Origin: Mauremys mutica
Lineage: Eukaryota; Chordata; Testudines; Geoemydidae
Assembly (NCBI RefSeq): GCF_020497125.1
Contig: NC_059073.1
Location: forward strand, 17,381,225 to 17,445,224
Length of the DNA stretch: 64,000 nucleotides
Direction: 5' to 3'
Below the pieces are notes generated by a model. That model had not been told where the DNA came from. It ran no database searches and saw only the letters and a list, made by a program, of their open reading frames with translations. Shown one piece after another: positions 1 to 11,889 of this stretch (positions within the stretch are counted from its first letter, which is position 1; every line of letters starts with the position of its first letter). The position numbers and the translations under genes were made by a program.

Positions 1-858
1 GATGGGGTCTAAATTAGCTGTTACCACTCAAGAAAGAGATCTTGGAGTCACTATGGATAGTTCTCTGAAAACATTCACTCCATGTGCATCGGCAGTCAAA
101 AAAGCTAACAGAATGTTAGGAAACATTAAAAAAGGGATAGATAATAAGATAGTAAATATCATAATTGCATTATATAAATCCACGGTACACCCACAGCTTG
201 AATACTGCATGCAGTCCTGGTCACCCCGTCTCAAAAAAGATATCTTAGAATTGCAAAAGGTACAGAAAAGGGCAACAAAAATGATTAAGGATATGGAACA
301 ACTTCCATATGGGAAAGATTAAAAACACTGAGAATGTTCAGCTTGGAAAAGAGATAACTATGGCAGGAATATGATATAAGTTTATAAAATCATGAATGGT
401 GTGGAGAAAGTGAATAAAGAAGTGTTATTTGCTCCTTCACATAACACAAGAACCGGGGGTCACTTGATGAAATTAATAGGCAGCAGGTTTTAAACAAACA
501 AAAGGAAGTACTTCTTCACACAACGCACAGTCAACCTGTGGAACTAGTTTGCATGGGATGTTGTGAAGGCCAAAACTATAACTAGGTTAAAAAGAGAATT
601 AGATAATTTCATGGAGGATAGGTCCATCAATGGCTATTAGCCAAGATGGTCCGGGATGCAACCCCGTGCTCAGGGTGTCCCTAATCCTCAGACTGCGAAA
701 AGCTGGGACTGGACAACAGGAGATGATTCACTCGATAGTTGCCCTGTTCTGTTCATTCCCTCAGAAGCACCTGTCACTGGCCACTGTTGGAAGACAGGAT
801 ACTGGGCTAGACGGACCATTGATCTGACCCAGTATGGCCGTTCTTATGTTCTAATAAT
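1..858 (+). mobile_element. CR1 LINE 3' fragment
   Basis: The 3' end of a CR1 retrotransposon, cut by the window edge. Positions 2-322 encode the C-terminal part of the reverse-transcriptase ORF (motifs QERDLGV, AVKKANRMLG, QKRATKMI), closely matching the same part of the intact CR1 at 16-20.6 kb. After 322 the reading frame is broken, but recognisable coding sequence continues to the end of the protein near 640. The rest is 3' UTR ending in the lineage's TTCTTATGTTCT tail. It is a dead copy of the same or a sister subfamily. Confidence 0.9.
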
Positions 859-1519
859 GGAACTGGTAAATTCTTTGAATCCCAGCTTGGCAAACTAGCA
901 ATTTCAGGATGAAATTGATCAGTAGCTGCAGGAGTCTAGCAAGGAATAACTCTGACTCGGGCAAGGAATAACTTTCAGGATTTAAGAAGGGCGGGTGAGA
1001 GCGGAGTTGCTAGGCATTTTAGGGATTAGTTTGGAAGACCTCACTAAACCTGGAACCAGGGCTGACTAGCTGTACCACTTCTGTGTTATCTGTAATAAAT
1101 CACTGACCTTCATTGAAATTATAGATGTCTCTGAGTGCCCCCTGCTCCTGTCTATGAAAGAAGGTGTCAGGAGTGTCTCAGTCCCTCTTCCAGAAGGAGG
1201 AGGAAAAAAAGGAGAAAGTATTTGAAAAGAGGGGAACACAACAGAAAACATGTAAATCTGCTGAGACACTTTGAACCACTATCCACTGGAAATGTTTCAG
1301 GAGGGATTGTTTCATGGGGGCTTTGGAAAATATAACTCTTAGCAGGGGGGTGATGAAATTACTCATGTGTATTTACTTCACAGGTAACCTGTTCTAATGT
1401 TTGCTTTTCACTGCAAAATTGCAGTTGCTCTGTAGGTGAGGAAAGCAGAGCAGCTGGCTATATTAAGGTTTAATGATTGCACTCATATAATCACAAAGAA
1501 TTCACAAGCAGTTACAACT
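859..1519. other. No gene seen; possible LTR remnant
   Basis: No coding region is convincing. An AATAAA signal lies at 1094-1099 after a stretch that could be a decayed LTR end on the plus strand, but nothing pairs with it. A short purine-rich tract occurs near 1195-1235. Confidence 0.4.
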
Positions 1520-1668
1520 GTGATTTATGGCCTGTTGTGTTAGGCACTGTACAAACACATAGTTAGAGACAGTCCTTGTCCTGAAGAGCTTGCAATGTAA
1601 ATATGCAAGACATAAGGAAACTGAGGCACGGCGACTTGCTGAAAGTTACACGATAGATCAGTTGTAGA
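1520..1668 (-). repeat. MIR/CORE-SINE-like repeat
   Basis: Contains the reverse complement of the MIR-type core (AGGAAACTGAGGCAC near 1615) preceded by a segment resembling the 'cactgtacaaacac' block seen in amniote SINEs. Highly diverged and old. Assigned by remembered consensus only. Confidence 0.5.
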
Positions 1669-1676
1669 GTTGTATG

Positions 1677-1797
1677 TGGTGTTGGTCCCAGAATATTAGC
1701 AAGACAAGGTGGATGAGGTAATATCTTTGATTGGACCAACTTCTGTTGGTGAAAAAGATAAGCTTTTGAGCTTACACAGAGCTCTTCTTCAGATCAG
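1677..1797 (-). mobile_element. Penelope-like 3' terminal repeat
   Basis: Read on the minus strand it has the order: CTGAAGA, an AGAGCT/AGCTC hairpin, AAAA, then the ACCAACAGAAGTTGGTCC palindrome and the ACCTTGTCT/GGGACCAACAC end. The same sequence occurs at 42916-43019 and 58312-59023, where upstream sequence resembles the end of a Penelope-type GIY-YIG protein. The CTGANGA-stem-GAAA layout resembles a type I hammerhead ribozyme. Here the first G of GAAA is A, so it is probably inactive. Confidence 0.6.
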
Positions 1798-2104
1798 AGT
1801 TGAGAACAGAATCAGCCTTCCTTATCCCTAGTTAGGTGCCCTATCCATTAGACGGCACAGCCTGTAGTGGTATGTAAGTGTATATCCTCTGCTGGTGGCT
1901 GGGCTTTTAGAAACCATGAAGTACCAAATTGTAAACATCTGGTATGTTTATTTACATTTTTTCCCTTGGCCTTTTGATAACTTAGTGTCACTTATCAGGC
2001 TTCAGTAATGCAAGATTTCATCTTTTCATGGTATTTGCGTTCCTAGATGGTGGAAATAATGTACTACAAGATCAGATCTGATGGTGTTTGGGTCCAAAAA
2101 TTGG

Positions 2105-2335
2105 TACAGGTCTGTCTCATCTTACACTGGGGTTACGTTCCGCAGTCAGCGCGTAAAGCGAAAATCGCTTATAGTCAAAATTACATTCAATGTAATGGTG
2201 GGTGGAATTGCCTGCACTACAGAAACAGTACTTAAATTGTTATTTTTCTCTTTTTTTGTTTTTTTCTTGTTTTTGCCGACCATGTAAAGCTGAAATCGTG
2301 CATGTTAAATGCGCGTAAGATGCGACAGACCTGTA
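2105..2335. mobile_element. Tc1/mariner (Tigger-like) MITE with TA duplication
   Basis: A 227-bp element (2107-2333) with terminal inverted repeats starting CAGGTCTGTC and ending GACAGACCTG, flanked on both sides by TA, the target duplication of Tc1/mariner elements. The subterminal 'gggttacgttcc' resembles Tigger/pogo elements. It has no coding capacity. Confidence 0.75.
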
Positions 2336-2339
2336 TATG

Positions 2340-3410
2340 AGATTTAAAAAGTGCTAATGGAAAAACAAACACTAACACTCATGTATTTGGCTTTTCTCAG
2401 GTTCATGTGAAACATGAATGTTCAGCCAGACTAAACACTACAAGGCAGTCTACCCCATGAACTTTCACAATCAAACTGAATTAGTCAAAGAACCGTGTCT
2501 CTCATCCCTATGTGAGTCCACTTCTGAGGCAGGTTAGGAAAGATACTTTTCTCTGCTTTCTGTGCTATAAAAGTAGCTTTCACTTTTTTTTTCTTTTTTG
2601 CCAAATCCATAATGAGCTCTGAGCTATTATGAACTTCAGAAATCTCCTCTAATGTAGGCCCAAGAAGTATAAATTAACCGCATGGAACATCGTTGTGTCA
2701 ATTCCTGCAGCAATTGTACAGTTATCAAGAGATTTTTTCCCTCCACATTTCACTGTGTGTCTAGGGTATTGTTCTACTTTCTCGGTCACCGATGACTAAT
2801 TTAAATTGTCCCCATTTTTAACTCCTCCTTTCTTCCTCTCTCCCCCACCAATCCCCCAGTGGAGTTGCCTGAGACCCTGTCTCTCTATGTACTGAACAAC
2901 TTGGGTAATTCATCATTTCAACAGCGTGAAAATAATGATGAAGAAAAATCACGGCCTATCATGAAAAATATTTGAATGACTCTGGGAAAATAGCATGTTT
3001 CTTTTTTAATCTCCAACCCGCTGAACACCACCCTAAAATAGCTTTAATTAAAATTCTGTTTGCATGAGTGAAGGTTACATAAAAAGGATTTAATATACAT
3101 ATATACAAAATTTATAACGGGCTCAGCTTGTCTAGTGAATTTTTGGTAGCTGTAAATCCAGAGTTGCCTACCCATGCCGTCTGGAAGCAGTCTGGAGTAT
3201 TTTCTAGACCAAAAATGTAATGCTACGTGTACTTAGCAGAGTTATTCATTTCAGTGGGAAGATACATGACAAAGACTAAGTCCATATATATTTTTCCATA
3301 AGAATTTATACTATGTGTGTTGTACATGCATTTTGTGAGACTAAAGCCAAGTTTGAAGCCATATAGTCACACAAAAAGGGTTTGAAGCTCAAACTTTAGA
3401 AAGACACACT
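2340..3410. other. No gene or recognised repeat
   Basis: About 1.1 kb of AT-rich DNA with poly-pyrimidine runs near 2585 and 2820. No conserved coding signal or clear repeat was recognised. Confidence 0.5.
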
Positions 3411-3968
3411 GGTATGCCTACACTGCAGTGAAAAACCCATGGCATGGCTGCAGCTGGCCCAGGTCAGCTGACTCGGGCTGGGGCTGTGAGGGCTAAAAAT
3501 TGCAGTGTAGATGTTTGGGCTCGGGCTGGAGGCCAGGCTCCGAGACCCTCCCCTTTTGCAGGGTTTCAGAGCCTGGGCTCCAACCCAAGCCCAGATGTCT
3601 ACATTACAAGCACCCCAAGCCTGAGTCAATCGACCGGGGCTGTGAGGGTGTGGCTACATGGGGATAAAAACCCAGTGGCTATTCTGGGTCTGCTGACACA
3701 GGCTTGCAGGATTTGAGCTCTGGGGCAGAAAAATTGCTGGGTAGATGTTCGTGCTTGGCCTGGAGCCTGAGCTGTGGGACCCTGTGAGGGGGAGGGTCCA
3801 AGGCCTCGGGCTCCAGCTCGAGCCCAAATGTCTACACAGCGGTTTTTAGCGCCTTAGCCAGCCGACCCAGGCCAGCGGTGGCCATGAAGCAGGGCTTTTA
3901 TCTTTGTGTAGATAGATGTCCTCTCAGAGAGTCAATGCCGTGGGTGTTTTATTATTGTGTAGACATAC
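3411..3968. mobile_element. Palindromic MITE, probably two adjoining copies
   Basis: Starts GGTATGCCTACACTGCA and ends GTGTAGACATAC, an imperfect terminal inverted repeat. The interior is rich in self-complementary blocks (CCCAGGTCAGCTGACTCGGG; GGCTCCAGCTCGAGCC). A second start-like block near 3650 (GTGGCTACATGGGGATAAAA) suggests two copies side by side. The same family occurs at 53998-54270. Short open frames on both strands here result from its GC-rich inverted structure. Confidence 0.65.
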
Positions 3969-4484
3969 GCATAGCTTCCTCCATCATTGTGTCAATGGCA
4001 CCATACGTAGACTGAGAAGCAGTAGTCATTAGACTACTCAGAAGCTGATCCAATTCTTTTCTACACTCAGACTGTGCTTGCGAGTGGGGAAATATTGCCT
4101 CTCAGAGGTGCCCAGGGGTGGTGTGTAATTGTCCCAGGTTACTGAGTGGGAGCTCAAACTGGTTCTGTGTTGTATTGTTGAAAAGGAACCCCTAGATATT
4201 GAAACTGGCCCTTGTTGCTGGCGAATCCAACTGGTAGAAGGCTTACAGGGGCATCCATTAGCACATGGAAAGCAAGTGGCCTCTTGGATTCTCCACTTCC
4301 GCCAACCTCTCCATTTCATGTGAGGGCACTGTCTTTCCCCTCTGACATGGGACTGAAAAGGGAGAAAACTCTTCCACCAATGCCCTAACCCCATCTCTGA
4401 CAGCAGGACCAGCTGGGGGCAGCCTCTTCCCTCTTAAATCCGTAGTAGCTTAAGAACCAGCCTTGTTCTCTCATATAGCATCAT

Positions 4485-4672
4485 CTGTCTCAAATATTCA
4501 TTAAGCCTCACAGAACCTTGCACTTTGGAGATGTTTTATTACCTGTATTTTACAGATGGGAAGATTGAGGTATGGAGAGGTTAAATGACTTTCCAAGTTC
4601 AGATGGAACAGCTGGTACCCCCTAGTTTCTGGCTTCAGTGCCCTGCTCTAACCGCTAGGTGACATTTGTTCC
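4485..4672 (-). repeat. MIR-like SINE
   Basis: On the minus strand it gives the MIR order of tRNA-like part, core and tail. On the plus strand the block TTACAGATGGGAAGATTGAGG with following GAGGTTAAATGACTT and GCTCTAACCGCTAGGTGAC is the reverse complement of the canonical core and its 5' end. Diverged and non-functional. Confidence 0.7.
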
Positions 4673-4699
4673 TTTGTCCATTGAGCCCTAACTTGTGCA

Positions 4700-6905
4700 G
4701 TGTAAACAGCTGGTGTCCACACCCTACACATAACAGAATATGCATGTGCAGTACTGGCTCCAAATTTACTTCCTTATTCCCCTGTTCACTTAAATAATTA
4801 ACTTCCCACCTCTCTGTCCCTGCCCCTAGTTGCCTGTTCCTCAGAGATCTGCTTCAATATATCCTGGGCTGGAGCTAATAGGACCCACCTGGAATAGCTG
4901 CCATGCTGAGTCAGCAGAACAGCCCTGCATGTTTATGCAGTGTCCTAGCATCTGGCACTCTGTTACATGTAGTCATAAAGAGTACCAGCACAACTGGAAC
5001 ATTTGTCTATTAGTCATAGTCCTTCATTCATAATGTCCATTTTATAAATAACTACAGTATATGGTCTACAGTTTTATGGAAGGCAGAAGTTCTGTTACAG
5101 GAAGGATTTTGAGATTTCAAAATTTGTTTTCATTCCAAATCAGAACAAAAACTGAAAAATTCAAAATTATCTATGAAGGAAAACTCAGGAAAAGTGAAAT
5201 TCCAGCAAATCGACCAGATTTCAAGAAGTATTGCTATTTCAATGGAACCACATGTTGTTCTGTCAAAATTCCCCCAGTCAGCTCTAGTCAATTATAAAAG
5301 TTTGCACTGTAGCCTGTTTTAAAAAGATTTTGTTATAACATCTTCGTGGATTATTTATTTAATGTCAGAACTGGACAAGTATGATCGTCCATTCGTAACA
5401 CCCTACCTCCTGTATTGTACTTTTGAATAGTGCAAGTGTACAGGGGTTACTTTAGCTGCCCAGTCAGAAACACTGAAAAATCAAACTTTGCCTGAAGGAA
5501 AAACTCTTTATTCATGTGAAAGGTTAGAACCTTAATATCACATACAGAGCTCTGGCCACATAACTGTCACTGACTCTAACAGGTGCTTTTGTGAATCACC
5601 AAAGCCCCATACAGTGAGCTGAGATCATAGTCCCCCGAGCTGCCTCTTTGAAGTATTGCTTGAGTACAGCAGTCATAGGCCATGAGTGAGTTGACATTTT
5701 GTGCAATGCCTGTTTTGTGTGTGTGCTCAAAATAACTGCAAAGAAAGACTTTTGGCCCTGAGTGACATTGGATGTAAATAGATATTTTCTAAAACTACAG
5801 AGATTTTACTTGCAGACTTTGGCAGTAGGAAAGGAAAGCCAGAAACATTTAATTAAGACAAGCATAAGTAAGTGTCTATTAGTCATATTGTTTTCATTCA
5901 TATTAGCATATTGTTTGCCATCTGAAATATATTATGAGACATCAGTGCCTAGTGGGTTGAGAGTTCTATTCCTGGCTCTACCGATTATGATAATTACTTG
6001 CAATATGTTGTTTAGTCCCTAGATGTCTTTGTGTGCCATACAGAGTTTCAGACAGGATATGGCCCCGGTAAACATGAAAGACAAAGCTAGAATTCAAGCT
6101 GTGTGGAAGCCTGTTTGTATGTCTGGAGTGGTTAGCTGCTTTCAATAAGTGCCTCCTATTTAAGAGGGCCTGGGACTCCATATATAATGACACTGCAACT
6201 GGTTTGCTATGTGGTCTTGGCTAAGTTGCATAGGCTACATTTTTCACAACTGGGTGCCTAAAATAAAGCACCTAAATGAAGTGGCCTGCAGATGCTCAAC
6301 AACTGTGAAAATCTGATCATTTATTTAGGTACTCAACTTTAGGCACCTGAGTTTGAAAATTTTGACCATAATAACTTTTGTGAGGATGATGCAAATAAGA
6401 TGGTCATATATCACAGGGCTCTGAGGATTAATTAGTTAGTTTTTATACGTTGATTTGAAATTATAAAGGCTGATGTAAGCGCTAAACATTGTTACACTTG
6501 AGAATCCTAAAAAGGTCCGTAGCACCACTTAGAGTTACTCTACTAAACTTTTCACTTAGGTCATAGCTTTTCACAGTGGGGAAGAGGGGATGTCAATCTT
6601 GCTTTGCAATGCTTGAATGGATACATCCCTCTATAGGCTAAACTTCACTCCCACGTCGGTTTGGCATGTCCTTGAACTCAGCCTACATATAGCTCTCTTG
6701 ATAGATGCAGCATTTGTATGGACACAGTACTTTTTACATATACGTTCTGTGAGGAAGGAGTGGGGAAACATGTAACCAGCTTATAGCACATAGGACTATT
6801 GAACTGAGCCCTTTGTGATCAACCGCTACTTGCCATTAGGCCTGGAGCTGTATGAAATGAGTCTCATCAAAGCTCTCAACCTTGTTTTGAAGGCTTGGAG
6901 GAAGT
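4700..6905. other. No gene; old transposon scraps
   Basis: No supported gene. The stretch 5070-5290 (TTTCAAAATTTG..., AAAACTGAAAAATTC) resembles diverged DNA-transposon remnants frequent in turtles, but I cannot name the family. Text near 6240-6365 (TAGGTACTCAACTTTAGGCACCTGAG) also looks like an old interspersed repeat. The remainder is unassigned. Confidence 0.4.
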
Positions 6906-6910
6906 GCTAG

Positions 6911-7172
6911 GCCTGGTCTACGCTATAAACTTATGTTGGTATAACCACGTCACTCAGTGGTTTGAAAAATCCACATCCCTGAGCACTGCAACTATACCAA
7001 CCTAACCCCTGGTGTAGACAGTGCTATATCGACAGAAGGGTTTCTCCTGTCAACACTGCTATCAGCTCTGGCAGAGATGGATTAACTATGCCAACCTGAG
7101 AAGCTGTCCCGCTGGTGTAGTAGTGTCTTCACTAAAGTGCTACAGCGGTGCAACTGCAGCTTTTTAAATGTA
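6911..7172. mobile_element. Harbinger-type MITE, diverged
   Basis: Begins AGGCCTGGTCTACGCTA and ends AATGTAGACCTGCTCC, imperfect inverted ends carrying the GTCTACRCT motif shared with the elements at 20929, 33843 and 59026. Internal inverted blocks (GGTATAACCACGTCACTCAG versus CTGAGCACTGCAACTATACC) form a hairpin. No clean target duplication was identified, so the superfamily is inferred from end similarity. Confidence 0.6.
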
Positions 7173-7179
7173 GACCTGC

Positions 7180-7970
7180 TCCAATCCTTATGGCACCTTT
7201 GGGCACCACTGCAGTTTAAATAAGGGATTAAACCACTAATGTTTCATAGGATTATTCATAGGATTTGTCCATATAGCAGCAGAGAGAGACGAGTGAAACC
7301 TCAAAAGGTTCAGGGAACCTATTAGGCTTATCCAAACTGAACCTTTTCAGGGTTATCCCCAATGTCAAGCAATGGTACTAGAAGCTCACGGATGGGCATG
7401 TCATAAGCAGTCCATTGGCTTTTGTCTCTGGCACTGCATTTCCCCAGGTGCATGATAGCAGGCTCAGTCTATTCCACAGAGGATGTATTCACAGCCCACC
7501 CTGCTACATTTAGTATAAACAAAAGCCAAAGAATATTAAACTTTCTAACAGAATGGTACTCTAGCTATTCAGATTAAACAGGGTTGGGGTTTTTTAGACA
7601 CAGAGCTGCTTTTGTGCAGGAAATCTCATGTATTAGGGAAAGATCAATACCACAGCTAATGGCCTAAGTTATCAAAAAACCTCACTGGAGGAAATGAGAA
7701 TGTTGTCTGGAAACCAGATGATGATAATCCTCAGGATAAATGGATTTAGAGATTTCCAAAGCCGTTTTAGTAAACAGAGGGCAGACTTAGGCAGTTATTT
7801 CAACAAGTTCCTTTACAAAAGGGAAAGAGATTGCCATTTTCCTGTTTGGTTTTAGTCCTGACATTGATGGCTCTTGGTGAATATTTATTAACTGTTTAGA
7901 TGTAGATTGAAAGCAGCCATTCAGGCTCTCTCTTCTCTGGAAGAGAGCTGTCATGGGGCTGCCCCACTTT
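7180..7970. other. No gene or recognised repeat
   Basis: Unassigned DNA between a MITE and a CR1. No open frame has recognisable domain content. Confidence 0.45.
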
Positions 7971-7974
7971 GAAG

Positions 7975-9219
7975 AATTAAAGGAGGATAGTTTGATTAAT
8001 GCCAATCAACATGGGTTTATCGAAAATAGATTGGGTCAGACTAACTTGATATGTTTTTTTAAATGAGATTACAAGCTTGACTGATAAAGGTAACAGTGCT
8101 GATGTAATATACTTAGAATTGACTTAGTACTGCAACAACATTTTGATTAACAAACTAGAACGATATAAAATGAACATGGCACACATTAAATGGCTTAAAA
8201 GCTGGCTAACTAATAGATCTCCAAATGTAATTGTAAATGGGGAATCATAATCAAATGGGTCTGGATCATCAAGTGCAGACCATAGGGATTGGTTCTCGGT
8301 CCTGTTATTTAACATTTTTATCAATGACCTTGAAGAAAACATAAAAACATCACTGATATAGTTTGCAGATCACACAAAAATTAGGAGAGTGGCAAATAAT
8401 GAAGAGGACAGATCACTGATACAGAGCGATCTGGATCGCTTGGTAAGCAGGCCACAAGCATGTAACTGTATACATCTAGGAACAAAGAATGCAGGCCATA
8501 CTTACATGGTGGGGTCTCTGTCCTGGGAAGCAGTGACTCTGAAAAAGATTTGGAGGTTGTGATGGATAAGGAGCTGAACATGAGCTCCTATTATGACACT
8601 GCGGCCAAAAGAGCTAATCCAGTCCTTGGATGCATAAACAGGGGAAACTCGAGTAGGGGTAGAGAGGTTATTTTACCTCTGTATTTAGCTTTGGTGCAAC
8701 TGCTGCTGGAATACTGTGTCCAGTTCTGGTGTCAACGATGCAGGAGGGGTGTTGATAGAAGGAGAAAGTTCAGAGAGGAGCCACAAGAATGATTAAAGAA
8801 TTAGAAAACCCTGCCTTATAGTGACTCAAGGAGCTCAACCTGTTAAGCTTAGCAGAGAGAAGGTTAAGGGGTAACTTGATTACAGTCTATACCTACCTAT
8901 ATGGGGAACAAGTATTTGATAATGGGCTCTTCAAGCTAGCAGAGAAAGGTAGAACACGATGGCTGGAAGTTAAAGCTAAAGAAATTCAGGTTGGAAATAA
9001 GGTGGGAATTTTTAACAGTGAGGGTAATTAACCATTGGAACAGTTTATCAAGGGTCATGATAGATTCTCCATGACTGGCAATTTTTAAATCGCAATTGGA
9101 TGTTTTTCTAAAAGATCTGCTTGAGGAATTTTTTCTGGGAAGTTCTATGGCCTGTGTTATATTGAAGGTCAGATTAGATTATTACAATGGTCCCTTCTGG
9201 CCTTTGGATCTATGAATCC
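7975..9219 (+). mobile_element. Decayed CR1 LINE, 5'-truncated
   Basis: A CR1 of a different lineage from the intact copy. Broken frames show NQHGF at 8006, LFNIFINDLEE near 8310, FAD-like sequence near 8363, and the C-terminal block PLYLALVQ...LEYCVQFW in the open stretch 8550-8792. The 3' end is AGATTAGATTATTACAATGGTCCCTTCTGGCC followed by ATCTATGAATC. There are many stops and frameshifts. The 5' end is truncated inside the RT domain. Related pieces lie at 50710-51095 (minus) and 61470-61646 (plus). Confidence 0.85.
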
Positions 9220-9227
9220 GAGTGTCC

Positions 9228-10045
9228 TCCTGTGGTAGGTGTGCTTGCCTCAGTTTCCCTTTTCAGATAAGCCAATAATTTCACTTCAGGGTCTCCTGAC
9301 ACAATAATACCCTCCTTTGGGCTTGTTTATTATAAAAACCTCATGCAAAATAGTCCATAACAGAAGTCCCAAACATATAGTCCGTGTCTCACCCCAGTAC
9401 ATAAAAACTCCAGACAACTTGTGCCTCACTGCCCCACATACCAGCACCTTTGACCGTGCCTGGGCTCCATCAGTCCCCTTCTGTCCTTCTGCCATGACAG
9501 CCACACCAGCCCTTCCAACACAAAGTGCAACCCTGATCTTCACAGTGAGACTCCCCAGAGCCTTTCGCCAGGGAGCATCCCTCATTACCCCTCATGGTTC
9601 CTCTGGGTCCAGCTCTCTGGCCCTGGAGATGTCACCGGGTAAGCCCCTCTGCTGCTCCTCCTACCTTCAGCCTCGGCTTTCTGGCTTGGGGATGCCAGCC
9701 AGCTAATGTCTCTTGCTGCTTTCCTTCCTTCAGCCTTCTCCCAGGTCCCAAACATACAATCTAAGGCAGATCTTATCTCCTGCTGCCTCTGGCTCACTGG
9801 GTCTCCTCCTCACTGCTCTCTTTCACAGGGTGTCTCTCAGCAGCTTCCCATGGCCTCCCCTCCCAGGGAACTTCCTGCTTCTGCCTGTCTCCCTATTCCC
9901 AGGGAATCAGCAGGGAGACCCACCAATGTCTGTTCTTTTTGCCCCCTTCCTGCCTGGCTCTCGGGCCTGATTCACCTGAGCTTCCCCTCATCAGATCACT
10001 CCCTGATCTTGTATAGCCCCATGTGCTATCCACTCTCTTAATTGG
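9228..10045 (-). mobile_element. LTR-like sequence (minus)
   Basis: On the minus strand an AATAAA signal lies at the low-coordinate end (plus-strand TTTATTA near 9327) and the interior is C/T-rich on the plus strand without codon conservation, as in an LTR. Overlapping open frames here have no domain and are probably chance frames in GC-rich DNA. No target duplication or internal retroviral region was found, so this is a tentative call. Confidence 0.4.
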
Positions 10046-10144
10046 AGTGAGCTGATGAGGCACAGCTGCACTGGCTCTGCTCACTCCTAAGGGTCAGTGT
10101 CACCATTTGCGGAGAAATCTTCCTCTCCGTGCTCTGTCTTGCAA

Positions 10145-10158
10145 ACATTTCTCTTTGC
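10145..10158. repeat. 14-bp target-site duplication, left copy
   Basis: ACATTTCTCTTTGC, repeated exactly at 10351-10364 on the other side of the inverted Penelope-like pair. Confidence 0.85.
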
Positions 10159-10350
10159 ATCAGAGGGGTAGCCATGTTAGTCTGGATCTGTAAAAGCAGC
10201 AAAGAGTCCTGTGGCACCTTATAGACTAACAGATGTTTTGGAGCATGAGCTTTCGTGGGTGAATACCCACTTCGTCGGATGCAACCGATTAAGTGGGTAT
10301 TCACCCACGAAAGCTCATGCTCCAAAACGTCTGTTAGTCTATAAGGTGCC
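10159..10350. mobile_element. Head-to-head Penelope-like repeat pair with 14-bp TSD
   Basis: Two copies of one repeat face each other. The left copy (10159-10278) reads on the minus strand and the right copy (10291-10350) on plus. Both contain GTGGGTATTCACCCAC (a perfect 6-bp stem), then GAAA, then GCTCATGCTCC. The pair is flanked by the perfect direct repeat ACATTTCTCTTTGC at 10145-10158 and 10351-10364, so it inserted as a unit. Penelope-like elements are known for inverted terminal repeat arrangements and for hammerhead motifs. The core here reads CCGACGA in the left copy, one change from CTGANGA. Confidence 0.75.
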
Positions 10351-10637
10351 ACATTTCTCTTTGCGTTTGCTGTGGATGAGAGTTGGCAGGAAGCCATGGG
10401 TTTCCCCACAGGTTGGACATAGCGGCAGGTAGACTTCAAACGATTTCAAGGTACAGTTCAGATAAGTGCTCTCAAGGGGAGGGCACTTGATTCTACTATA
10501 AATCAGATGCGGCCGTAGAGTGTGGAGACGCTTCCATTACTCCAGATGGTCAGTCTGGCACCAGCATTACATGCACTGGAATTTCCTTTCTCAAGGTTTA
10601 AAGAGTTGAGGGTTTGTGAAGGGTGGAGGTTGGCTTT

Positions 10638-11444
10638 TGTCAGGGTTCCCTCCCCACTCTGAACTCTAGGGTACAGATGTGGGGACCTGCATGAAAAACC
10701 CCTTAAGCTTATCTCTACCAGCTTAGGTTAAAAACTCCCCCAAGGCACAAATTCTTCCTTGTCCTTGGAATGGTATTGCTGCCACCACCAAGTGAGTTAG
10801 ACAAAGATTCAAGGAAAAGAACCACTTGGAGTTCCTGTTCCCCCAAAATCCCCCCGAGTCCCTTCACCCCCTTTCCTGGGGAGGCTTGAGAATAATATAC
10901 CTCTCAAGTAGGTTAACAAAGTGGGCACAGACCAGCCCTTGGGTTTTTAGGACACTAAAACCCAATCAGGTTCTTAAAAGCAGAACTTTAATATAAAGAA
11001 AAAGTAAAAGAAGCACCTCTGTAAAATCAGGATGGGAAGTAATTTTACAGGGTAATCAGATTCAAAACACAGTGGATTCCCCTCTAGGCAAAACTTTAAA
11101 GTTACAAAAAACACCCAGGATACCTCCCTCTTAACCTAGGGAAAATTCACAAGCTAAACCAAAAGATAATCTAATGCATTTCCTTCCTATTACTTACAAT
11201 TTGTAATCTTAGCTGCTTAGTTCAGATAAGGCTTTAGGAGATGTATTTTCCCTGCCCTGGTTCCTCGCTGACCCGGAGAGAACACAAACGAACACAAAAA
11301 CAAAAACCTTTCCCCACAGATTTGAAAGTATCTTCTCCCCTTATTGGTCCTTTTGGTCAGGTGCCAACCAGATTATTTGAGCTTCTGAACCCTTTACAGA
11401 TAAAGGAGGGATTTTATGCTATCCTTAGCTGTATGTTTATGACA
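10638..11444 (-). mobile_element. Solo LTR of an endogenous retrovirus
   Basis: An 807-bp LTR, inserted in minus orientation. It begins TGTCATAAACATA and ends GAACCCTGACA when read on minus, so it has the TG...CA termini of retroviral LTRs. It is flanked by perfect 5-bp direct repeats GCTTT (10633-10637 and 11445-11449), proving it is bounded. No gag, pol or env lies nearby, so it is a solo LTR left by recombination between two LTRs. An ATTAAA-type polyadenylation signal lies near 10992 on minus. I recognise it as a family common in turtles. Confidence 0.9.
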
Positions 11445-11485
11445 GCTTTAGTATTATTTTATTTGTCTTACCATAACATTTAGGA

Positions 11486-11562
11486 GACCCAGTCATGGCC
11501 CAGGACCCCATTGTGCTAGGTCTTGTGCAAACACAGAACAAAGGCAACCCCAAAGAGCTCAT
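11486..11562 (-). repeat. Amniote SINE fragment
   Basis: The block CAGGACCCCATTGTGCTAGG...TGCAAACACAGAACAAA...CCCCAAAGAGCT resembles a widespread amniote SINE segment also present near 1520-1600 and 37030. Short and diverged. Confidence 0.5.
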
Positions 11563-11889
11563 AGTGGGTTTAACCCCATATGGCCAGATTCTGACTCACT
11601 CTGATCACCTCAGTGAGCAAGTACACAAGTAACTCCATTGGCGTCGCAATCTCTCTCAGAGTTTACAGAAAACCCCTAACTTTAATTTTGGCACACTTCT
11701 TAAGCCAGTAAATACCAAATTGAAAATCATGTGTGGCCATTAATGGCCCACATCTGTCACCTGTGGTGTGGTATCTTACCTTGCAAGTTGTCTCACTGAA
11801 ATAAATGGGACTATTTGTGGAGTAAGGCACTATTCCATGAGAATCAGCGTTGCATAATTGGTTCCTCTAACAACAATCCTGAGAAGACT

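Noticed and set aside
9317..10041. Several overlapping frames of 85-133 codons
   Set aside because: They overlap in different frames and strands within LTR-like DNA and an inverted repeat, and none has a domain.
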